From: AWTP1-9 sp035703165
Lineage (GTDB): Bacteria > Bacteroidota > Bacteroidia > Chitinophagales > Chitinophagaceae
NCBI GenBank assembly: GCA_035703165.1
Contig: DASSYR010000023.1
Coordinates: 1-31,906, forward strand
Length of the DNA: 31,906 nucleotides
Direction of reading: 5' to 3'
The notes under the pieces are model-generated. The model saw only the letters and a program-made list of their open reading frames with translations, made no database searches and was not told the DNA's origin. Below are positions 1 to 6,989 of this stretch, one piece after another; the stretch's first letter is position 1, and the number at the start of each line of letters is the position of its first letter. The translations under genes were made by a program, and so were the position numbers.

Positions 1-305
1 CTTTCCGTTACATATGTCTTTTCAAGATTAATGTTTCTGTAAGCCACATCAGCCGTTATATGTACGTGACAATCTATGAGCCCCGGTAGCACCCATGAAT
101 GAGAAAGATCTATTACAGTATCTGCTTTATTGATTTTTAAACCAGGTCCAACCTCTTTTATTTTGCCTCCCTGAATAATTATAATCTGGTTATCTAACAT
201 TTTTCCATTTCGGGCATCAAAAAGATGACCCGCTTTAATGACAGTATTTTGAGCTTTAGCCGTAAAAAAGGAAATAATAAGGAATAGTGAAATTTTAGTT
301 TTCAT
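1..305 (-). CDS. Amidohydrolase family protein, exported, N-terminal part (runs off window)
   Basis: The reading frame starts at the ATG whose complement is at 303-305 and is open to the window edge, giving about 101 residues. It begins with a short basic stretch and a hydrophobic signal peptide ending near FFTAKAQ. A beta-rich segment typical of the amidohydrolase N-terminal sandwich follows (VIKAGHLFDARNGKML). Next come VLPGLIDCHVH and the start of the barrel; the HxH pair in CHVH is the first metal-ligand motif of the superfamily. Family members hydrolyse amide or ester bonds in imidazolone-, dihydropyrimidine- or peptide-like substrates. The exported Bacteroidota members resemble imidazolonepropionase or Xaa-Pro dipeptidase, but the substrate cannot be told from this fragment. 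Confidence 0.85.
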   Translation of the reverse strand, partial: MKTKISLFLIISFFTAKAQNTVIKAGHLFDARNGKMLDNQIIIIQGGKIKEVGPGLKINKADTVIDLSHSWVLPGLIDCHVHITADVAYRNINLEKTYVTE

Positions 306-691
306 GGTAAATATTTTTTTAAAATTAGCATTATCTTTTCATGAGTTTAAATTACTTGCATAGCGGATAATAATTTTGTAAATAATTTTTCTTCGGCAAA
401 CACACTAATGTAAATATATTCGTAAGAACAGCAAACGCCAGACGGACTGTACTATTTTCCATTTTTAAAGAAGATTCACGCCTTTATTTGCCAACACGCA
501 CTATTACTAAAATGTATTTCTACCCAAAGCGAACTATTCATTTGCTTCATTATGCATAAATAGAATGTTTTTAACAAATACAGTAGCAATATTTTGTGTG
601 ATATTTTGATGGTAACTCGTATATAGCTTAAAACTTAAGTAAGAATAATAGGTTTAGATCTGGCTATCTGATAAGTGATATAAAGTGTAAA
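306..691. other. Intergenic, no gene seen
   Basis: This AT-rich stretch lies upstream of the amidohydrolase and before the purF-like duplication. No open frame with coding character, no RNA gene and no strong hairpin was seen. A weak minus-strand promoter for the amidohydrolase may lie near 324-331, but it does not match the full consensus. Confidence 0.5.
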
Positions 692-798
692 CAGGCAAAA
701 TCTTATTAAAAACCAGGATTAATTTTTTGAATTTGCTATACAACTATTAAAAACTGTTTGCCATTTATGGTAAACTGATTATAATATCCGGGCTAAAA
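692..798. repeat. Duplicated 3' flank of the purF-like gene (copy 1)
   Basis: These 107 bases are colinear with 3428-3534, the 107 bases downstream of the intact purF-like stop codon. Shared blocks include TCTTATTAAAA against TTTTATTAAAA and the identical AAAATTAATAGCCTCG junction. Identity is lower than in the coding part, as expected for unconstrained DNA. The block shows that a chromosomal segment was duplicated, not only the gene. Confidence 0.75.
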
Positions 799-1487
799 TT
801 AATAGCCTCGTATATTTTTTCCCTCCATATAATTAATAAAAGCCTTATTTACTACGCGGTTACCCCCTGGTGTTGGATAATTACCCGTAAAATGCCAATC
901 ACCCGTATTATTGGGGCAGGCTTCGTGTAAGCATTCAATGGTTTGATAAATTACCTCAACCGGAATATTAAAATCAGTGGGCGTAATTAATTATGAATTT
1001 TTTTAGAAATTTCTTCTGTAGTAAAGGGTTTGTAAATCTGTCTTACAAGATTTTCTGTGTGTAACTGGTTGTCTAGATACTTTTGTTTACATTTTTTATA
1101 CAACTCCTGCAAACAATGCTCTTTTCCTCTTTCTTTCATTGGTTATACGGCCGCTATATTACCTAATATTACATTTGCTGTAGCTTGCCCATTATTAAGT
1201 ACATGTACAACTGCTTTTAAGCCATATTTTTTTCATTCACCTTTTGCAGACTAAGGGATGCCATTTCTCCTCTATTAGGAATAGAGTAAAATATAGTACT
1301 CTTTAAATCATTTTCAATACAGGTAAGTACTTGTTCCCTTAAATTATATCCTGGTTTTAATCGTTCTTTATAAATCTTTTCATCACTGCCTCTTGAAAAA
1401 TAAATTCGTTCAAAACTGCAAGCCTTTGTTATTTGAGCTCTAATACCCGCTATATACTATAATTCCCATCTATATCCACAATCAGCA
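799..1487 (-). pseudogene. Decayed, internally deleted copy of the purF-like amidotransferase gene
   Basis: The stretch 799 to about 1150 matches 3535-3889 of the intact gene; a roughly 190-base comparison gave about 12 differences, mostly transitions. About 1262-1487 matches about 4325-4551. The roughly 440 bases between those blocks in the intact gene (about residues 350-500, holding the PRPP-binding motif) are missing, with about 110 unrelated bases in their place. Everything upstream of about residue 277, including the whole glutaminase domain and its nucleophilic cysteine, is absent. A one-base deletion near 993 (ATTATGAATT against ATTGTGCAATT) breaks the frame, and the first block still ends with the same stop codon. 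It cannot make an enzyme. Confidence 0.92.
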
Positions 1488-1501
1488 CTCAATAGACATT
1501 T

Positions 1502-1745
1502 TCAAAAATTATTATTACTAAATACAGAGTCGGCCATCATGTTTTCCTTTCGCTTAATAGGTTCTAAAAGCAAATTCATATATTTGTTCCTGTCGGCCTG
1601 TGAAAAGTCCTGAAAGTTTCCAGATTGGTTGATCAGCTTTTTTGTATTAGTGGAATCAAATGGAAAAAAACATACAGATGGGGTTGTCAGTGTCAGTATG
1701 GCAATAATACTTCTCTTTTTTAAACAGGGTAGGGAATGATTAATT
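1502..1745 (-). pseudogene. Possible remnant of an exported protein gene
   Basis: Read on the minus strand from about 1745 to the stop at 1502-1504, the frame is open for about 80 codons and looks protein-like. It has a basic-hydrophobic start (LKKRSIIAILTLTTPSVC), like a lipoprotein or exported-protein signal. A polar part follows (FSQADRNKYMNLLLEPIKRK, then ENMMADSVFSNN). No start codon lies at a sensible place, and the frame stops soon after, next to the broken purF-like copy. I do not recognise the family. It could be chance, but the composition and the decayed surroundings favour a truncated gene. Confidence 0.35.
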
Positions 1746-1849
1746 TTTAAAGCATTTTTTGATTAAGTCATTTGGTCATTAATTTAACTCAGTATATAAA
1801 GGGAGTGAAAATCTTCCAAAACTTCGCAACTTTTTAAAAAAATTTAGCC

Positions 1850-2908
1850 GTGAGGAAAAACAAAAAGATAATTGTGCTTTTGTTATTTGTTTTAGTTGTT
1901 TTTTTTGTAGGCGTGTTCCTTTGTTATTACCAATTTTTTTATCATTCCCCGATTGTTAAGAACACTATTTTTAAGCCTCTAAATACAATCACATTCCATC
2001 ATTCGGATGTATGGACAGCGAAGTTTAGTCCGAATGGAAGGCTGATTGCAAGTGCCAGTGTGGATAGTTCTGTGAAGATTTGGGACAAGGAGTCAAAGCA
2101 ACTAACAGTATCTCTTCGTCATCCAATTGGTGTAACTTATGCTACTTTCAGTAAAGATGGTCAGTATTTGGTGACGGGTTGTTATGATGGAATAGTCCGT
2201 CTATGGGAATTGCCTGCGGGAAAGCTTATAAGAGAATTTAAAGGTCATGCAAAAACAGTTTGGACTGTTGATATTAGTCCGGATAATAAGACAATTGTCA
2301 GTGGTAGCGAAGATGCAAAAATAAACATGTGGGATGCAGGGAGTGGTGATTTAATTAGAAGTTTAAGTGATCATAGTTTAACAGTATGGGATGTAAAATT
2401 TAATCCTGACGGAACACAGTTTGCAGCAGGAAGTTATGATGGAACAATTACAATTTACCAAACAATTACAGGTAAACTTTTAAAAGCATTAAAAGGTCAT
2501 ACACAAGCTGTGGTATCAATTGCGTACAGTCATAAAGGAGATATTCTATCCAGCACAAGCGATGATTGTTCGACAAGACTATGGAGTACAAATGACTGGT
2601 CGCAGATACGATCATTTTCAGTTCCTGAACATGTTCAGGCTGTAGTCTTCAGCCCTGATGATAATTTCCTGGTAACTGGGGGAAGGGATAAACCCGCCAT
2701 CGGTGAGTTTTTACAAAACTTTTTTGGAGACTCAAAGTATAATAAAGGAATTTCTATGCGACTTTGGCGTGTAAATTCGGGAGAATTATTACAGACTTTT
2801 TCGTATCATACCAATGATGTTAATGATGTGGATTGGAGCTCAGATGGAAAATATGTGTGTAGTGCCAGTTCTGATAAAACGGTGGTTGTTTGGGCCAGGC
2901 AGGATTAA
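1850..2908 (+). CDS. Membrane-anchored WD40 repeat protein (seven blades)
   Basis: This 352-residue protein starts at GTG. Lysines come first, then one strongly hydrophobic helix (about residues 6-27), which reads as an uncleaved anchor or signal. The rest is seven WD40 repeats of about 41 residues, enough for one closed beta-propeller. Blade endings include SVKIWD, IVRLWE, KINMWD, TITIYQ, STRLWS, MRLWRV and VVVWAR, and blade openings carry the usual GH or HH plus V-W pairs. Blade six has a loop insertion of about 20 residues (GEFLQNFFGDSKYNKG). WD40 propellers usually act as binding scaffolds; no enzyme domain is attached. The gene stands alone between the two purF-like copies, with decayed DNA on both sides. 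The partner is unknown. Confidence 0.85.
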   Translation: MRKNKKIIVLLLFVLVVFFVGVFLCYYQFFYHSPIVKNTIFKPLNTITFHHSDVWTAKFSPNGRLIASASVDSSVKIWDKESKQLTVSLRHPIGVTYATFSKDGQYLVTGCYDGIVRLWELPAGKLIREFKGHAKTVWTVDISPDNKTIVSGSEDAKINMWDAGSGDLIRSLSDHSLTVWDVKFNPDGTQFAAGSYDGTITIYQTITGKLLKALKGHTQAVVSIAYSHKGDILSSTSDDCSTRLWSTNDWSQIRSFSVPEHVQAVVFSPDDNFLVTGGRDKPAIGEFLQNFFGDSKYNKGISMRLWRVNSGELLQTFSYHTNDVNDVDWSSDGKYVCSASSDKTVVVWARQD

Positions 2909-3101
2909 TCGCCAATGTAGAATCTTAATAAAATCCCAGATAAAGCTTCACTTATTTCAAAATAGATAGAACGTTACCTTGGTAAGAGGGTATTTAATCA
3001 TTCCGTTTTACGAGCTAAAATCAATTCTTGAGATATATTAAACGTACTATTTTGATAATATAACTATTCATAATGTGTTGAACTGATAAAATAATTTTTT
3101 T

Positions 3102-3411
3102 ATGAAAACAGGGCATACAGAAATAGGAATCTTAAGCGACAAAGCGAGACAATTAGCCATAATAGAAAATATGGCATTAATTTTTCTTCCCCCTACAGGC
3201 CAGAACTGAATCCTGAAGAAAAACAGGGTAGGCTATTAAAAAAACACTGAAAAATAAATTCTTTGACAAATATAAATGGCCTCACAAATAAAGTATCCGT
3301 AGCGGGTAACCAATTTTTAAAACAATCAATCAACTTACACGGGCATTTAACGGCATATAAATGTTTACACATATCTTTTGAACAAGTTTTAATATTTAAT
3401 TGGTACAAGTA
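3102..3411 (+). pseudogene. Remnant of an IS630-like (DDE) transposase, frameshifted
   Basis: From 3102 the frame reads MKTGHTEIGILSDKARQLA, then NMALIFLPP. After a frame change it continues RPELNPEEKQGRLLKK. IS630/Tc1-type transposases end their catalytic core with a segment of the form hhhLPPYxPELNPxExxWxxLK, so this is the third catalytic acidic residue region. The following text in shifting frames (LKNKFFDKYKW, then NQFLKQSINLHGHL and ending FNWYK before TAG) fits the C-terminal tail. The upstream catalytic part is gone, several frameshifts are present and no terminal inverted repeats were found. Its place beside the duplicated purF-like segment suggests that mobile elements helped create the duplication. 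Confidence 0.6.
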
Positions 3412-3534
3412 GTGGAAAAATTATAGACAGGAAAGATTTTATTAAAACCCGTTATAGATTTATAAAATTTACTATAACAATTATTAAGAAATGATTGTCG
3501 GCCGAGAAGCCAATTATAATTTTCGGTATTAAAA

Positions 3535-5382
3535 TTAATAGCCTCGTATATTTTTCCCCTCCATATAATTAATAAAAGCCTTATTTACTACACGGTTACC
3601 CCCCGGCGTTGGATAATTACCCGTAAAATACCAATCGCCTGTATTATTAGGGCAGGCTTCGTGTAGGCATTCAATGGTTTGATAGATTACCTCAACCGGA
3701 ATATCAAAACCAGTGGGCGTAATTAATTGTGCAATTTTTTTAGAAATTTCTTCCGTAGTAAAGGGTTTGTATATCTGCCTTACCAGATTTTCTGCGTGCA
3801 ACTGGTTGTCCAGATACATTTGTTTACATTTTTCATACAATTCCCGCAAACAATGCTCTTTTCCTCTTTCTTTCATTAGTTCAACGGCTGCCTGAAAAGC
3901 TACAAATTCACCCAGTTTACTCATATCAATGCCATAACAATCAGGATACCGTATTTGGGGAGCGGAAGAAACAACAATAATTTTTTTAGGTTTTAGTCTT
4001 CCCATCATTCGTATAATGCTTTCCCTTAGCGTAGTTCCTCTTACAATGGAGTCATCAATTACTACCAGGGTATCAATACCAGGCCTAACGGTACCGTAAG
4101 TAATGTCGTAAACATGCTGTACCATTTCAGAGCGACTTACATCCTCTGTAATAAAGGTGCGCATTTTAACATCTTTGATAGCTATTTTTTCAATCCGGAT
4201 ACGTCGGTTAATCATTTCCGATAGTTTTTCGTCATCATAATCTTTGCCCCAGGAAAGTATCCGGTGAATTTTTATTTTATTGAGGTAATCTTCCATCCCT
4301 TTTTGTAGACCAAGGAAAGCTACTTCGGCTGTATTGGGAATAAAGGAAAATATGGTGTTTTTTAAATCATTTTCAATACAATTAAGTACTTGTTCGCTTA
4401 AATTATATCCTAGTTTTAATCGTTCTTTATAAATCTTTTCATCACTACCTCTTGAAAAATAAATTCGTTCAAAACTACAAGCTCTTCGTTCTTTGGGTTC
4501 CAACACTTGTTGTATGGTATAGTTTCCGTCTATATCTACAATCAGAGCCTGGCCAGGCATTAACTCTTTAACTTCGTTTTCTCCAACATTAAATGTAGTT
4601 CTGATAGCGGATCTTTCCGAAGCAGCAACAATTACATTTTCATTGATATAGTAGTATGATGGGCGAATACCGTGAGCGTCCCGGATGGTAAAACATTGCC
4701 CGCTTCCTATTAATCCCCCCACATGAAAGCCGCCGTCAAATAAACCAAATGCCTTTTTTAATACTTTAATTATATCGGGATTGTTAGGAGCAGCCTCTTC
4801 TTCTTTTACCAAAAAATGGTGCACTATTTCCATCATTGCAGCCAAATCGCTTTGCTTTTGAAACTCTCCCGGCTCTATATTTACCTGCCCGAATAACTCT
4901 TCTGTATTTACTAAGTTAAAATTGCCTGCTAAAGCAAGATTTCGTCCCGGGCGAATATCTCTTTTAATAAAAGGGTGGCAAAATTCCACATTGTTTTTTC
5001 CCTGAGTGCCATAGCGTAAGTGCCCCATTAATAATTCACCCATCATATTTACATGCCCCTTTACTAATCCCGGGTGCTTCATTATGTCCGGTTGATATTT
5101 TTCTAACTCTTTTATTTCTTTGCCAATAGTTTGAAATAAATCTGCAATAGCCTGGCTGGCAACACTCCTCATGCGATGCATAAAAGGATGGCCTGGCTCT
5201 ATATGTAATTTTACTGTAGCAATACCTGCACCGTCCTGACCCCGGTTGTGTTGTTTTTCCATTAGGAGATACAACTTATTAAGACCGTAAAGGGCCGTAC
5301 CATATTGCTGCTGGTAAAAGGAGAAGGGTTTTCGTAACCGAATGAATGCTAGCCCACATTCATGCTTTATTTCATCACTCAT
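3535..5382 (-). CDS. purF: Amidophosphoribosyltransferase-like protein, long Bacteroidota type
   Basis: The protein has 615 residues. PurF makes 5-phosphoribosylamine from PRPP and glutamine, the first step of de novo purine synthesis. Residues 1-8 look like a short propeptide before Cys9 (HECGLAF), the expected N-terminal nucleophile of class II glutamine amidotransferases. KQHNRGQDGAGIA and LMGHLRYGTQG are further glutaminase motifs. The PRPP loop VVIDDSIVRGTT lies near residues 440-451. The protein is well over 100 residues longer than classical PurF, with extra sequence between the domains. Near the C-terminus the FTGNYPTPGG segment is preceded by Trp-Tyr where iron-sulphur forms have cysteine, although cysteines in ACSFERIYF and PDCYGID are kept. 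It could be the only PurF or a paralogue with a different substrate. A -7 box lies at 5400-5407. Confidence 0.85.
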   Translation of the reverse strand: MSDEIKHECGLAFIRLRKPFSFYQQQYGTALYGLNKLYLLMEKQHNRGQDGAGIATVKLHIEPGHPFMHRMRSVASQAIADLFQTIGKEIKELEKYQPDIMKHPGLVKGHVNMMGELLMGHLRYGTQGKNNVEFCHPFIKRDIRPGRNLALAGNFNLVNTEELFGQVNIEPGEFQKQSDLAAMMEIVHHFLVKEEEAAPNNPDIIKVLKKAFGLFDGGFHVGGLIGSGQCFTIRDAHGIRPSYYYINENVIVAASERSAIRTTFNVGENEVKELMPGQALIVDIDGNYTIQQVLEPKERRACSFERIYFSRGSDEKIYKERLKLGYNLSEQVLNCIENDLKNTIFSFIPNTAEVAFLGLQKGMEDYLNKIKIHRILSWGKDYDDEKLSEMINRRIRIEKIAIKDVKMRTFITEDVSRSEMVQHVYDITYGTVRPGIDTLVVIDDSIVRGTTLRESIIRMMGRLKPKKIIVVSSAPQIRYPDCYGIDMSKLGEFVAFQAAVELMKERGKEHCLRELYEKCKQMYLDNQLHAENLVRQIYKPFTTEEISKKIAQLITPTGFDIPVEVIYQTIECLHEACPNNTGDWYFTGNYPTPGGNRVVNKAFINYMEGKNIRGY

Positions 5383-5399
5383 GCATTTTTAGGAAAAAG

Positions 5400-5407
5400 C
5401 AAAGTTA
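5400..5407 (-). promoter_or_regulatory. -7 promoter element of the purF-like gene
   Basis: The minus strand reads TAACTTTG, a full match to the Bacteroidota TAnnTTTG element, ending 17 nt before the start codon. No convincing -33 TTTG was found at the usual distance. Confidence 0.5.
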
Positions 5408-5433
5408 GGTTGTTTATCAATAGTGTTAAAACG

Positions 5434-5460
5434 AAAAATCCCGTTTTGTTACGGGACTTT
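5434..5460 (-). terminator. Intrinsic terminator after the SurA-like gene
   Basis: The arms TCCCGT (5440-5445) and ACGGGA (5451-5456) form a 6-bp stem followed on the minus strand by five T. It sits just after the stop codon of the SurA-like gene and upstream of the purF-like promoter, so it separates the two units. Confidence 0.7.
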
Positions 5461-5465
5461 TATAA

Positions 5466-6827
5466 TTATTGTTTTGTTGAATATTCAAGCCATTTTCCTA
5501 AGGTGGAACAGCTTTGGTATTCATTATCAATCATAATATAATAAGTGGGAATATGCTGCTCGAACCACCTTGTTAAAGCTTTCAGCTTTTTTTCTTCGAG
5601 TGCTGCTTGTGATATACGGTTGTAATCATCCTTCATGTTTAAACGGTGAGGCTCTGTTTTGGAAATAAGGTAAACAATGCGTACACCCTGCCGGTCTCTT
5701 TCGTCTTTGAAATTAGTGGGCTGTGAAATTTCGCCGACTTTTAATTTACCAAGCATCTGAACAATATCCTTATCTAATTGATCAATGGTTACAAACGAAG
5801 ACCCGTCTCTGCCACGAAGACGGCCTGCTGTAAATTTACTTCCATCATCTTCACTGTATTTGCCAACTGCTTCTCCGAACTCCAGTGTACCTGAAATAAT
5901 TTTTGAACGAACACTATCCAGCTTATTGATTGCTTCGCTTGTCTCATCTTGTGTAACGGAAGGGATTTTTAAAATATGTCGTACCGCTAAATCATCTCCA
6001 TTGCGGCTGACCATTTGAACTATATGGTAGCCAAATTGTGATTTAAAAACACTGGAAACCTGTCCTTCTTTTAATTTATAAGCATGCTGTACAAAACTTT
6101 TATCCACCCCTCTGTCATTTCGATTGAATTCAAAATATCCGCCGTTTTCTTTTGTACCAGGATCATCAGAGTATAATTTGGCGAGGGTTTCAAATTTACG
6201 AGAACCGGTTTCTACCTGGGTTTTGTACTCGCTTAGCTGCTCTTGCGCATACTTTTCAAGTTCCCGGTTGGCTTTAGGGTAAACAACTATCTGACCTATT
6301 TCTAATTCACTTTCAAAAAAGGGAAGACTGTCTTGAGGAATAGCTTGGTAATAAGCTTTTACTTCGGCAGGTGTTATTTTTACATTTTCAACTATTTTAT
6401 TTCGCATCGCCTCTGCTAATCTTTGTTCTTTTACGGGTAGCCGAAAATCTTCCTTAATCTGGTAAATAGTTCTTCCGGATATTTCTTCCAGCCTTTCCTT
6501 GCCTCCATATTGTGTTATAAAATAGCGAATACGCTGTTCCAACTCCTGTTCTATTTCATCCTCTCCCACAGGTAACGAATCTTTTTCTGCCTGTAGCACC
6601 AATGCTTTTCGTATTAATGCTTGCTCCATAATATAGCAATTCGCATCTGCCGGAATTTCCTGGCCCTGACGTTTGGCATCTTCAATGCTGTTATCAATAT
6701 CCGATTTTAAAATAATACGATCGCCCACCACGCCAACTACCTTATCTGCCAACACCTTTTTGGGTTGGCCTTGTGCGGAGGAAAAAATGCTAACCAGTAT
6801 CAATAAACTACTTAAAAATAATTTCAT
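5466..6827 (-). CDS. SurA-like periplasmic peptidyl-prolyl isomerase / chaperone
   Basis: The protein has 453 residues from the ATG at 6827. A start at 6917 is also open, but the later one follows AAAGGAAAC and begins a clean signal peptide (MKLFLSSLLILVSIFSSAQG). A -7 box also lies inside the longer version. After the signal comes a SurA_N-like helical region (VVGVVGDRIILKSDID). Two parvulin (PpiC) domains follow: the first holds LYSDDPGTKENGG and SQFGYHIVQ, the second AVRHILKIP and the degenerate KYSEDDGSKFTAGRLRG. SurA-type proteins help outer-membrane proteins fold on their way through the periplasm. It lies downstream of infB in the same direction, with its own promoter candidate and terminator, so it may be a separate unit. 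Confidence 0.88.
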   Translation of the reverse strand: MKLFLSSLLILVSIFSSAQGQPKKVLADKVVGVVGDRIILKSDIDNSIEDAKRQGQEIPADANCYIMEQALIRKALVLQAEKDSLPVGEDEIEQELEQRIRYFITQYGGKERLEEISGRTIYQIKEDFRLPVKEQRLAEAMRNKIVENVKITPAEVKAYYQAIPQDSLPFFESELEIGQIVVYPKANRELEKYAQEQLSEYKTQVETGSRKFETLAKLYSDDPGTKENGGYFEFNRNDRGVDKSFVQHAYKLKEGQVSSVFKSQFGYHIVQMVSRNGDDLAVRHILKIPSVTQDETSEAINKLDSVRSKIISGTLEFGEAVGKYSEDDGSKFTAGRLRGRDGSSFVTIDQLDKDIVQMLGKLKVGEISQPTNFKDERDRQGVRIVYLISKTEPHRLNMKDDYNRISQAALEEKKLKALTRWFEQHIPTYYIMIDNEYQSCSTLGKWLEYSTKQ

Positions 6828-6844
6828 GTTTCCTTTATAAGCTT

Positions 6845-6852
6845 CAAAAATA
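6845..6852 (-). promoter_or_regulatory. -7 promoter element of the SurA-like gene
   Basis: The minus strand reads TATTTTTG, matching TAnnTTTG, 17 nt before the ATG at 6827. It supports the shorter start and a transcript separate from infB. No clear -33 element was seen. Confidence 0.4.
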
Positions 6853-6989
6853 TTTTGTTTTACTGCTTCCACAGATGATTGCAACTTATTTAACAAATGT
6901 TTGGAAGAAAACAACAAAAACCGGCTGAAATTGAAAACGGTTAATTTGTTATATCCTCATATAGTTAAGCTGGTTTCTACTACCAGGAA

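Noticed and set aside
1057..1254. 65-codon plus-strand frame
   Set aside because: It lies antisense inside the decayed purF-like copy and mirrors its codons; a similar mirror frame exists over the intact gene at 3713-3895.
799..1487. Programmed frameshift in a second functional purF-like gene
   Set aside because: The glutaminase half and the PRPP loop are missing, so restoring the frame would not give an enzyme.
6828..6917. 30-residue N-terminal extension of the SurA-like protein
   Set aside because: The downstream ATG has a ribosome site and starts a proper signal peptide, and a promoter box lies in the extension.
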